A stretch of DNA of 64,000 nt. Origin: Kalymmatonema hyalinum WJT4-NPBG1 (GTDB lineage Bacteria; Cyanobacteriota; Cyanobacteriia; Cyanobacteriales; Nostocaceae). A program made the position numbers and the translations under genes. Under the pieces are notes generated by a model. That model made no database searches, was not told the origin of the DNA, and saw only the letters and a program-made list of their open reading frames with translations. Location of the stretch: contig JAHHIB010000021.1 of assembly GCA_019359075.1 (NCBI GenBank), forward strand, positions 1 to 64,000, read 5' to 3'. Positions 1 through 8,265 of this stretch are shown here, in pieces (positions within the stretch are counted from its first letter, which is position 1; each line of letters opens with the position of its first letter).

Positions 1-447
1 GCAGGTAATTTTCTCCTCATACTCATCTTTGATTCCCCCTGTCAACCCCCACAACTACCCTCACCGCCACCATTCTTATCCTGCCTGTTTTACAGCAATG
101 TTAAGAAAGATCCGGGTAATGCATAGCACTTTGACATGGGGGTTTAACTTTGTCTATCTCTGTTACCACCCAGGATTTATTGGACGCTGGGAAAGTAGGA
201 TGTAGGATGCGATCGTATTATTGCGCGAACCCCAGCACAATAACGTCTTCATTTCTGGTAGATGATACTCACTCTAGTTAGGCGATCGCTATTTTATTGA
301 GATACAGCAATGTCAGGAAATTGAACTAGCCTTTGGTTGTTTGGCCACAGGTTTAACACGCTTAGCGCAAACTGAACAAGATTATTTAAAAATGTAACTT
401 TCAGGTAGGGATGATCGAGGTGGCTAAAGTTATTTCTCTACCAATGT
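1..447. other. stretch without a supported gene
   Basis: No gene is supported here. A short open stretch on the plus strand ending with TAA near 396 reads like a protein tail (contains LAFGCLATGLTRLAQ) but begins right after an in-frame TAG and has no start, so it could be a decayed gene end. One HIP1 octamer lies near 282. I do not recognise a family. Confidence 0.4.
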
Positions 448-863
448 TTAATCTTTCTGAATTATCGGACATATTGTATCTTCCGGCTTAGTTGCTAAAG
501 TGTTCCATCCTGAGAATAATCTTCTCAATTCACCCCGCAAGGTTAATAACTGTTCAATTTGTCTATCAATCTCTGATATCTTATCTTTCAACTTCTGTTG
601 AATTTCATCACAGGCAGGTTTGCCTCCATCATAGACTTGGAGGATTTCGGCAATTTCTTGCAAGCTTAAACCAAGGTTCTGAGCACGTTTCATAAAAGAA
701 AGATGGGTCAGCACATCAGATGAAAACTGACAAAATCCTCCCTCGGTTCGTTCTCAGGACTGAATTAAACCTAGACTTTCGTAATAACGAATTGTCCTAA
801 TAAAAGCTCCCTTAAAGCTGTTACCTAGCCTATTAAAAGCAGTTTATTCTCTTTAGTAAACAT
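448..863 (-). pseudogene. decayed MerR-family regulator
   Basis: Remnant of a MerR-type DNA-binding regulator of the heavy-metal/redox type. The C-terminal 88 codons are intact (RAQNLGLSLQEIAEIL, then a coiled-coil dimerisation helix). Upstream on the same strand the helix-turn-helix is still readable: an ATG at 863 opens MFTKENKLLLIG, followed by an in-frame TAG, then a frameshift, then IRTIRYYESLGLIQS (the classic MerR RYYE-GLI motif), a TGA, and ERTEGGFCQFSSDVLTHL running straight into the open part. So two stops and one frameshift separate the pieces. The GTG-started fragment alone would lack the DNA-binding half. I infer a dead gene. No metal-efflux or redox target gene lies next to it. 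Confidence 0.8.
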
Positions 864-1795
864 GGTAGAATCCCCTGTTTATACAACAGTTTTTTATGAC
901 ATCTATAGCAATCGTAATTCATCCGTGAAAATTATTTTGATACTAACCACGTAGACACGAAGTGGCGTGCCGAACGCGAGTGCTTGTCCGTTAGGACAAG
1001 GCTAGGACACATTACACGCGCAGTGGTGAGGCAGCGCACTCAATGACAGCAAATACAAACCGAACAAAGCACAAAATAAAGCAGGAAGAATGAAACATGA
1101 AGTATTTAATACTTCACTGTATACTTCATGATTGAGAGAATATTATCTTTTCCTTAGATTTTAAAAAAGAAGTGGCAAAGCCACTTCTAAGTAATTCCCA
1201 GGTAGAACCTATAAAACTAGTATAACTTTTATAATAAATTTAAATAGTATAGTTATACACTTATTAAGTGTTACTGATATGTTAGTTTTGTTTGCCTTGG
1301 TAATGTTGCTGAGGCTGAATGGGGTGGGTGACAGACTCACTCTATTGTGGTCAAAGAGTCAAGAAGACTGGCTATTGGATGTTATTAGTCTATTTTGTTA
1401 TACCTATTCTCTATAGAGATGCACTTAATATTTATTAAATGTTTATTAAACGAACCGCCAAGCCCGTACCCTCCGGGAGCGCAAAGCGCTCTTGGCGTGT
1501 CCTATTGTCTGAAAGTTGGCAAGTCACAAGTCCAACAGCTTATTTCATGACTCTAGTGGCGCTCAAGATGAAAAGCAAAATTTTATGGTTATTATTCTCA
1601 TTTTTCTTAACTTCAATTTGGCAAAAGTGTAGGAAAAAAAGTTTAGCTTGCTTTGTGCTATCTAAGGAAAGGTTTATTAGGTTGAAAGAATAAGAAGAAT
1701 TGTTGGTATTCCTGATAAAAACTCTCTTGACCTGTAACAGTGAATTAGATTATCTTAGCAGTCAGCCAAATTTGCTAAGGACACGAAGGAAACCT
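864..1795. other. gene-free stretch with dispersed repeats
   Basis: No supported gene. It holds GC-rich repeat blocks that stand out from the AT-rich background: about 955-1045 with a perfect hairpin CTTGTCC-gtta-GGACAAG at 983-1000, and 1456-1497 with arms CGCCAAG/CTTGGCG and an inner AGCGCaaaGCGCT. A further hairpin agaagtggc-aaa-gccacttct lies near 1168-1190. An 84-codon open frame at 1439-1693 runs through the second repeat and is not credible as a gene. Confidence 0.5.
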
Positions 1796-1935
1796 ATAGC
1801 AATCTGGTTTGATTTTTGAAAAAATTTAAGTATCTTTCGGGTGGGCAATGCTCAAGAAAACCTAGATATAACCCAGATATAGTCAGCATTGCCCACCCTA
1901 CGTGTATTTAAAAAATCAAATCATAGTCCTATATG
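1796..1935. repeat. MITE-like long inverted repeat
   Basis: Arms GGGTGGGCAATGCT (1839-1852) and AGCATTGCCCACCC (1885-1898) are perfectly complementary over 14 bases. The similarity continues outward more loosely: tttgatttttgaaaaaattta on the left against taaaaaatcaaat on the right, with outer edges near cctatagcaatct and catagtcctatat. There is no coding capacity. This fits a small non-autonomous element or a dispersed hairpin; copy number elsewhere cannot be seen here. Confidence 0.6.
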
Positions 1936-2104
1936 GACAGAAAACTTATACTTAACTTGCTGTCTAGTTCCTCGATTTTTGTATAGCTGATGTCTACTTT
2001 GGCAGCCATTCATCCTTCCTGCACACGCTGGTGCAACCCAGGAACTAATCCACACAAACAATGGTCAGACTTGTATATCTAGTCCCCACGCTGTCAACAC
2101 TTTA

Positions 2105-2311
2105 GTGTGCGTCCGAGATTCACAGAGGAAGCAACAATCTCCTTCGACACCTGCATCAACCGTGGCTACAGGGCAGGCTGCTAAGAATATTGCTTCGGTA
2201 GAATTTACTGAAGAAGAAAGTGATGCTGCGATCACCAAGTTTGGCTGCGATTGTCCAGCTTGTATAAACTCTTTACGCCAACTGCGCGGCACTGGAAACT
2301 TGGTGTACTAA
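2105..2311 (+). CDS. small cysteine-motif protein, possibly frameshifted at its start
   Basis: Sixty-eight residues from a GTG. The C-terminal half is compositionally protein-like: an acidic FTEEESDAAI stretch followed by FGCDCPACINSLRQLRG with three clustered cysteines (CDCPAC). The family is not recognised. The frame stays open upstream of the GTG to a TGA at 1988 (including a stretch reading AGATQELIHTNNGQT) but has no ATG/GTG/TTG start there. An ATG at 1990 in another frame (MSTLAAIHPS) ends after 30 codons. A true longer gene broken by one indel near 2010-2030 is possible. No function assigned; the cysteines could bind metal. Confidence 0.4.
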   Translation: MCVRDSQRKQQSPSTPASTVATGQAAKNIASVEFTEEESDAAITKFGCDCPACINSLRQLRGTGNLVY

Positions 2312-2410
2312 GGTGTTTCCCTTGCCGCGATGATTGCAACTTTGAAATGAAAATTCAGTATTTAGGACTTAGGATTCAGGACTGAAAACTCCCAACTCCT
2401 AACTCCTTAC

Positions 2411-5086
2411 TTATTCCACTACTTCATTGACTGGGAACCGATCAATGAGCTGCATAGCGCGATGGGCATTGCGCTGTAAGGATTCTGATAAATGCGGTAC
2501 GTGAGGAATTTGCGATAGTAAATCTAGCGTCCGGCGTAGTATTCGCACCACATCACCTTCATCCAAACTGGTATTTTCGCAAAGTTCTACCCACTCCATA
2601 CCCAGCGCCCACTGCTCCACTAGAGCTATTAACTCAAACTCCAACCATATCGGTAAAGTCACATTATAACGACGTTGGTACTGAAACATCTTGCGGCGAA
2701 TTCCCCGCAATCGTGACAAACCTTCTAGCACTTCCTCACTAAGATCAAAGCGAACCATGCTATCTGGACGTGGAGTTTCTGTGACCAAAGCCGCGATCGC
2801 AGCTGCTAAATGCTGTGGATCTAGGTTATCCAATTCTCCACTGGCAAATACTAACCCCAGCCACAATTCATTCTCTCCCCGAATCGCTGCAGCAATTCGC
2901 CCTAGTCGCGTGGGAACTAAGTTATCTAGACATTCAAAGTGCTGCAAAATTTCAATTAAATTGAGAAACTCTTCCCAATTGCGCTGCGACTGTTGATCTA
3001 CTTGTGCCTGCATCTGTTGAATTTCGGCTTCAAGTTCAGCAACCTGTGTTCTGCGTTTGAAAATATTGCTAGCGTTGCCTGATTGATGCAGGGGATGAGC
3101 CTCTAATTGCTCTTGCACAGCAACAACGCGACTGAGTTGTTCTGCGACTTCTGGAGCCATATATGCAGCTTCGCTTGGATCGGGAATTTGTTGGGCTATT
3201 GCTGCTGTTTCCTCGTTACCAGGAAGCGACTGTCCCCGTTTCAAGGGCATCTCTGGTGGTGGTAGCAACTGGTCTGGCACCTCAATTCGTGGCAGTTCTG
3301 CATACAAATCCATCACATCAGAGGCTGTCGTGACATACCAGCGGTTATCTCCGCCTAAGCATACCAGGTAACAAGTTTGACCAGAAGCTGGCGTTTTCCC
3401 AACTAACACTGCTGTTATGGGTGCAGGCATTGTGAAGTTTTTACTTTTGAGACTCAAAAGCGTTCCCGACACTGCAAAGTCTAACATCATGCCCAATTCC
3501 TCTTGTCGGGCATCCTGCGCTTGCTCTTGCAGCGTTTTCAATAGCTGGCGTTCAACTCGCAGGCGTTGCCGCAGTTTCTCGTAAACAGCCAGTTCTCCTT
3601 CATCAATGGCGGCGATTTGCGCCTGAAGTTGGGCGAGTTGTGTTTGCAAATGAGCGACATACTCGTACTGCGGTCGTAGGTGCAAAGTTGCCAAGTACTG
3701 TCCAAAGCTGCGTTCTATCAGTTCCCTGGCTTGTTCCAAGGTGTGGGTTTGCAGTAAGTTCAGCACCATACCGTAACTTGGTGTAAACTGGCTGACTAAG
3801 GGATCTGCTTTGGATGTTGCCAAATACGCCGCTTCTTTCGCTCCTTCAAAGGGGGTTTGCAGCGTCACCACATGACCCCGTTCATCCATCCCCCTACGAC
3901 CAGCCCTGCCTGCCATTTGCAGGAACTCCGAAGCATTCAACAGGCGATGCCCGGTATCGGTACGCTTGGAAAGGGTGGAAATGACCGTTGTCCTGGCTGG
4001 CATATTAATTCCAGCTGCCAAGGTTTCGGTGGCAAACACGACTTTAATTAACCCTTGCTGAAAGAGTTCTTCGACCAGCACTTTCCACGCAGGTAAAATC
4101 CCAGCATGGTGTGCTGCTATTCCCCGGTACAACGGTGCAATCTGTCCAGAACGTCCTGCTTCAGGATTGCGGGTTAAAAATTCATCAATTTGCCGACGCA
4201 ACTGCTGCGCCTCTTGGTTATTGACCAACCGAAAATCACCAACATCCGCTACGGATTTATCACATCCCCGGCGGCTGAAGATGAAGTAAATAGCTGGCAG
4301 CATATCCCGTTCTTGTAGCTGGCTCAAAACCTGAATAATACTGGGAGCCTCGGCTTTTACATGGGCTTTGCTCTTTTCTTTATCTCCTTTTTTCTTCTTT
4401 CTCAGCAGACGGTGGTTAATTTGGGTTTTGTCATCATTAAGCAGGGGAAATAACCCTTTGATATTGCCAAAATGAAACTCCAAAGGCACTGGGCGATGAT
4501 CGGAGTATATGAGGTCAGTCGGGCCGTGAACTTGATTTAACCAGTCGGTCAGTTCATCACTATTGGCAACAGTTGCTGAGAGGGCGACCAGTTGAACTCC
4601 ACGGGGACAATAGATGATCGATTCTTCCCAAACTGTTCCCCGTTGACGGTCGTTCATGTAATGGCACTCATCCAGCACCACCGCCTCAACGTCTACTAAT
4701 GAAATGCCAATTTGCCCGATAGGTGTGCCATACAGCATATTACGGAAAATTTCTGTGGTCATCACCAGAATCGGTGCATCTCGGTTAATGGAGGCATCTC
4801 CAGTTAACAGTCCAACATGGTCAAAGCCAAATTTTTCACGAAAGTCACGTAGTTTCTGATTGGAGAGCGCCTTTAGGGGAGTCGTGTAAAATACTCTCTT
4901 TCCTCGCGACAGGGCGCGATATATGGCGTATTCCCCCACTAATGTTTTGCCCGAACCGGTGGGCGCACACACCACTACGGAACTTCCAGCATTCAGCGAA
5001 GCGATCGCATCCTTCTGGAACTGATCCAGTTGAAAAGGAAATACAGAACTTGGGTCAAGTTCTGGAGACAGCGCAGGGTAATTCAC
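2411..5086 (-). CDS. Ski2/Mtr4-like DEAD/DEAH-box RNA helicase
   Basis: Superfamily-2 ATP-dependent helicase of 891 residues, expected to unwind RNA in the cytoplasm during processing or decay. Visible motifs: Walker A APTGSGKT at 41-48, motif Ia TTPLKALSNQKLRD near 68, motif II DECH at 139-142, motif III SAT at 170-172, and motif VI QMAGRAGRRG near residue 400. The long C-terminal part has a Gln/Leu-rich coiled region and ends in an all-helical domain, as in Ski2/Mtr4 relatives. A lysine-rich insert (LLRKKKKGDKEKSKAH) sits near residue 230. Starts MNYPALSPEL. Last gene of the minus-strand run, 115 bp downstream of proC. Family confident, substrate unknown. Confidence 0.9.
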   Translation of the reverse strand: MNYPALSPELDPSSVFPFQLDQFQKDAIASLNAGSSVVVCAPTGSGKTLVGEYAIYRALSRGKRVFYTTPLKALSNQKLRDFREKFGFDHVGLLTGDASINRDAPILVMTTEIFRNMLYGTPIGQIGISLVDVEAVVLDECHYMNDRQRGTVWEESIIYCPRGVQLVALSATVANSDELTDWLNQVHGPTDLIYSDHRPVPLEFHFGNIKGLFPLLNDDKTQINHRLLRKKKKGDKEKSKAHVKAEAPSIIQVLSQLQERDMLPAIYFIFSRRGCDKSVADVGDFRLVNNQEAQQLRRQIDEFLTRNPEAGRSGQIAPLYRGIAAHHAGILPAWKVLVEELFQQGLIKVVFATETLAAGINMPARTTVISTLSKRTDTGHRLLNASEFLQMAGRAGRRGMDERGHVVTLQTPFEGAKEAAYLATSKADPLVSQFTPSYGMVLNLLQTHTLEQARELIERSFGQYLATLHLRPQYEYVAHLQTQLAQLQAQIAAIDEGELAVYEKLRQRLRVERQLLKTLQEQAQDARQEELGMMLDFAVSGTLLSLKSKNFTMPAPITAVLVGKTPASGQTCYLVCLGGDNRWYVTTASDVMDLYAELPRIEVPDQLLPPPEMPLKRGQSLPGNEETAAIAQQIPDPSEAAYMAPEVAEQLSRVVAVQEQLEAHPLHQSGNASNIFKRRTQVAELEAEIQQMQAQVDQQSQRNWEEFLNLIEILQHFECLDNLVPTRLGRIAAAIRGENELWLGLVFASGELDNLDPQHLAAAIAALVTETPRPDSMVRFDLSEEVLEGLSRLRGIRRKMFQYQRRYNVTLPIWLEFELIALVEQWALGMEWVELCENTSLDEGDVVRILRRTLDLLSQIPHVPHLSESLQRNAHRAMQLIDRFPVNEVVE

Positions 5087-5201
5087 TCAATCACATTTGC
5101 AACCAAAACTGATTACTATATTAACGACTCTTTTGTCAACTTAGTTATTAGTTATTTAGTCATGAGTCATGAGTCATTCGTTTTTAACAAATGACAAACA
5201 A

Positions 5202-6014
5202 CTATTTTCCCAATTCTTGGGAGCGGGCTGTTGCTGCTTTGACTGCTTCTATTAAAGCTGAGCGAAACCCTGCTCTTTCTAATTGAGCAATCCCAGCAAT
5301 TGTCGTACCGCCTGGACTGGTGACGCGATCTTTAAGTTCTGCTGGGTGTAATTTGGTTTCATGTAAAAGCTTTGCTGTTCCTAGTACAGTTTGCAAAGCG
5401 AGTTGATTGGCGATCGCCCGAGGTAACCCTGCGGCGACTCCCCCATCAGCAAGTGCTTCTACAAGCAGCGCTACGTAAGCTGGACCTGATCCTGATAATC
5501 CTGTCACCGCATCCATTAGGTTTTCTGAAACTTCCACCACTTCTCCCACCGCTGAAAAAAGTTGCTTTGCGGTTTCGTGGTGACTTAATTTGGTATAAGC
5601 ACCTGGAGATATCGCAGTTATTCCCGCCCCTACCGTTGCTGGTGTGTTAGGCATTGCCCGAATCACTGGTAAGTGTCCAAAAGTTGCTTCCAACTGACTC
5701 AAAGTCACACCTGCTAAGATAGATATTATCAGTGGTTTTGAATCGGTAGCGATGACATCTGCCAATTCTTGAGCGATCGCACTAAACACCTGAGGTTTCA
5801 CTGCCAAAAACACGACTTCTGTTGTTGGCGTAAAAACCAGACGATTATCCGCTGTGATCCCTACACCATATGCCTCTTCCAGAAAACTTTGGCGTGAGGT
5901 TTGCGGTTCACTAACTAGGACTTCTGATGGTTGGTAAATTTTCCGAGCAATAAGGCGGGATAAGAGCGCTTCTCCCATTACCCCGCCACCAATCAAGCCA
6001 AATTTAGTAGTCAT
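5202..6014 (-). CDS. proC: pyrroline-5-carboxylate reductase
   Basis: Reduces 1-pyrroline-5-carboxylate to L-proline with NAD(P)H, the last step of proline synthesis. At 270 residues it has the usual family length. The N-terminal Rossmann fold shows GLIGGGVMGEAL at residues 6-17. The dimerisation domain carries the family signatures VTGLSGSGPAYV and, near the C-terminus, DRVTSPGGTTIAGI. It starts MTTKFGLIGG. It lies downstream of sepF in the same direction with about 146 bp between, filled with heptameric repeats. The linkage sepF-proC near pipX-pipY is common in cyanobacteria. Confident. Confidence 0.97.
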   Translation of the reverse strand: MTTKFGLIGGGVMGEALLSRLIARKIYQPSEVLVSEPQTSRQSFLEEAYGVGITADNRLVFTPTTEVVFLAVKPQVFSAIAQELADVIATDSKPLIISILAGVTLSQLEATFGHLPVIRAMPNTPATVGAGITAISPGAYTKLSHHETAKQLFSAVGEVVEVSENLMDAVTGLSGSGPAYVALLVEALADGGVAAGLPRAIANQLALQTVLGTAKLLHETKLHPAELKDRVTSPGGTTIAGIAQLERAGFRSALIEAVKAATARSQELGK

Positions 6015-6160
6015 TACTCATAAGTCATAACTCAAGAGGAGACAGCGCTATGCAGGGGGGTTTCCCGCTCTCACGGCGACTGGCGTTCAAAATTCAAAAG
6101 TCAAGAGTCAATATCTTTGGACTTTAGACTCTTGACTCTTGACTTATCACTAATTTATAT

Positions 6161-6751
6161 TTATTGTGCCATCGTGTTACCATCATTTCCCCAGGCTGGA
6201 TTTGGTCCTGTGGAACGTGTGGGACGAACTGTGGGTTGAGGTACTTCATGAAGAACTCCTGACTGAGTGCTAACTTGCACGCAGCTTGGTGTAAACAAAA
6301 ATATGCTTTCGCCGATGCGTTCCTGGTGTCCATCAAGTGCGTAAGTGCCACCCGCTACAAAATCTACGGCACGTTGTGCTTGATCCGGATCCATGATCGT
6401 CAAATTTAATACTACTGACTTCCGCTCTCGCAACGCTTGAATTGCTTGGGGCATTTCTTCAAAGGTGCGTGGTTCTAGCACCAATACTTCTGAGATCCCA
6501 TTTATTGCTCCTGGCATACCAATAACATTACTCATCGGTTTTGATCCCGCTGCACTTACATCTCCCATTGTATTCATGGGTTCACGCCACCGTCGATTTT
6601 GAGCAGCAGCTTCTTGCTGTGCTGGTTGAGCATTTTGTTCTTGATACAGATTTTGGTAATTTTCTGTATCTGGTTCTTCTTCATAATATTCGTATTCTAC
6701 TTGCTCATTTAGACCTACGAAGTCTCTGAGTTTAGAAAATATATTGTTCAT
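6161..6751 (-). CDS. sepF: cell division protein SepF
   Basis: FtsZ-associated membrane-tethering protein of the division ring (YlmF/Cdv2), 196 residues. The N-terminus [14 protein letters not shown] is a likely amphipathic membrane anchor, followed by an acidic tyrosine-rich stretch ([11 protein letters not shown]) and a Gln/Ala-rich linker. The SepF core follows from about residue 85: [20 protein letters not shown], then [22 protein letters not shown] and [11 protein letters not shown]. The start is supported by a strong ribosome-binding site, AGGAGGG, seven bases before the ATG. Neighbours are pipY upstream and proC downstream. Confidence 0.97.
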   Translation of the reverse strand: MNNIFSKLRDFVGLNEQVEYEYYEEEPDTENYQNLYQEQNAQPAQQEAAAQNRRWREPMNTMGDVSAAGSKPMSNVIGMPGAINGISEVLVLEPRTFEEMPQAIQALRERKSVVLNLTIMDPDQAQRAVDFVAGGTYALDGHQERIGESIFLFTPSCVQVSTQSGVLHEVPQPTVRPTRSTGPNPAWGNDGNTMAQ

Positions 6752-7171
6752 CGTTTACCCTCCTACTGCCAATCACTTTAACCAATCTGGCAAAAACTGA
6801 TTCAATGAATTTTTACCCCTGCTCATACCAGACAATCCAGCCATTTTTTCGCTGTTTGTACTATCTCCTACAGGTTTTCGTTTTAACAAACGCTCCTGGT
6901 AAGACCCGTATATGTTTTATAGGCAACAATGAGTCAAAATTATATCTTAACTAGTTGGCTTGGGGGAAGTGCTTTTCCCCAATATTCTGTTTACTTTTAC
7001 TTTTGTCAATACTATATCCTTTGTGACTGATTGAACCAGTATGTTATGAGATTTTTCTCTACAAAATTTTATAAGGAGTTTAGAAGTTCAAAATCTCAGT
7101 AATTGATGTAATTTATATGACTTTTGAACTCCTGAACTCCGCTGTTGGTGTATTCTCGCCTGTTTACGTCG
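6752..7171. other. sepF upstream region
   Basis: 420 bp between pipY and sepF with no supported gene. It contains the pipY-proximal hairpin listed separately. The distance suggests that sepF has its own promoter; I could not pick one with confidence. Confidence 0.4.
7075..7141 (-). terminator. possible terminator after pipY
   Basis: Two arms, ggagtttagaagttcaaaa (from about 7075) and ttttgaactcctgaactcc (to 7141), pair at 17 of 19 positions. Read on the minus strand, the hairpin lies about 30 bases past the pipY stop and is followed by a T/A-rich tract. It could end the pipX-pipY transcript; the loop is long, so this is tentative. Confidence 0.4.
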
Positions 7172-7846
7172 CTAAAGGAGCAAACGCTCTCCAAACAAGA
7201 TGGTTCCTAATCTCACCATTGTTGCACCCGCTTGCACTGCCAGTTTGTAATCCCCTGACATTCCCATTGAAAGGTGTTGCATTTGAATGTGAGACCAGTT
7301 TTGTTCTTGGATCTCTTTTGCGAGTTCATAGGTGCGATTGAACACATTTAGAGTCTCTGAATCATTCAATCCCAAAGGTGGAATTGTCATTAAACCCTGA
7401 ATTTGTAAATTTTTGCATTCATTTAGGGCGCTTAGGTCAGCTAAGAGTTGTGATATGCTCCAACCCGACTTGTTAGGATCGCTCAGCATTTTGACTTGCA
7501 GACAAACCTGAGGGCTCACTTCTAGCTGTTGCGCCAATTGGTTTAAGCGTTGAGCGAGCTTCAAATTATCTACAGAGTGAATCCACTGGAATTGTTCAAT
7601 GACTTTTTTGGCTTTATTGCTTTGCAAATGTCCAATAAAGTGCCAAGTCAAATCTGATAAGTCTTGCAACTGGGCCTGTTTGCTAGCTGCTTCTTGGATG
7701 CGACTCTCGCCAAAATCCCGAATTCCTGCAGCATAAGCACAGCGCATGGCTTCAGGGGATACTTGCTTGGTAACAGCAATTAACCGGACTGAATCTGGTA
7801 GGGAGGAACGAAGGGCGAGAATACGTTCGTGAATCGAACTGCTCAT
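7172..7846 (-). CDS. pipY: PLP homeostasis protein PipY (YggS/PLPBP family)
   Basis: Single-domain pyridoxal-phosphate-binding protein, 224 residues, of the YggS/PLPHP family, involved in vitamin B6 and amino-/keto-acid homeostasis rather than a known catalytic step. The PLP lysine is in LIAVTKQ (Lys27). Other family landmarks: FGESRIQEA, WHFIGHLQSNKAK, IHSVDNLKLA, and the C-terminal LSMGMSGDYKLAVQAGATMVRLGT that binds the phosphate. It starts MSSSIHERIL and overlaps the end of pipX by 4 bp, so the two are translationally coupled, as known for cyanobacterial pipX-pipY. Confidence 0.97.
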   Translation of the reverse strand: MSSSIHERILALRSSLPDSVRLIAVTKQVSPEAMRCAYAAGIRDFGESRIQEAASKQAQLQDLSDLTWHFIGHLQSNKAKKVIEQFQWIHSVDNLKLAQRLNQLAQQLEVSPQVCLQVKMLSDPNKSGWSISQLLADLSALNECKNLQIQGLMTIPPLGLNDSETLNVFNRTYELAKEIQEQNWSHIQMQHLSMGMSGDYKLAVQAGATMVRLGTILFGERLLL

Positions 7847-8121
7847 TGGAAGGTGCGTTGGAAAACACTCTGAAGCTGATCGTAGTCCTGAGATTGTCCT
7901 GTACGGCGCAGATTACGCAAGCGATTTTCCAGCATCATTCTAGCCTCAGTACGTCCAATAGGCTGGAACTTCATACCTTTGACGTCACTTGCTACTAAAA
8001 AGAATAAGCGTTGGGCATACAGTGTTGTGAACAACTCTTGGTTCTCATCTACCATACAAATCCTATAGAGCAAACCCCAAGTTGGATGATTTATGTAAGT
8101 TTCCGAGTTGTCTGAGTTCAT
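7843..8121 (-). CDS. pipX: PII-interacting protein PipX
   Basis: Small cyanobacterial regulator of 92 residues that binds the signalling protein PII or the transcription factor NtcA depending on 2-oxoglutarate, so acting as NtcA co-activator. The Tudor-like N-terminal domain is seen as YINHPTWGLLYRIC..LFTTLYAQRLFFLV, followed by the two C-terminal helices EARMMLENRLRNLRR. Length and sequence order match the family. It starts MNSDNSETYI; no strong Shine-Dalgarno is visible. It overlaps pipY by 4 bp and lies 144 bp downstream of the pabB/trpE-like gene. Confidence 0.97.
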   Translation of the reverse strand: MNSDNSETYINHPTWGLLYRICMVDENQELFTTLYAQRLFFLVASDVKGMKFQPIGRTEARMMLENRLRNLRRTGQSQDYDQLQSVFQRTFQ

Positions 8122-8265
8122 TTAATATCGAGGGATGAGTATAAATATTTTTGCAGTTGAATAGAAAATTTTGACGATAATGGACACATTTCGCCAAAAT
8201 CTTGACTGAAAATCCTAAAAAGCCCTAAATCAAGAGTCATCAGTTAATAGCTCTGAACTACAAAC

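Noticed and set aside
1439-1693. 84-codon plus-strand ORF
   Set aside because: It runs through a palindromic GC-rich repeat, has no family resemblance and no convincing ribosome-binding site.
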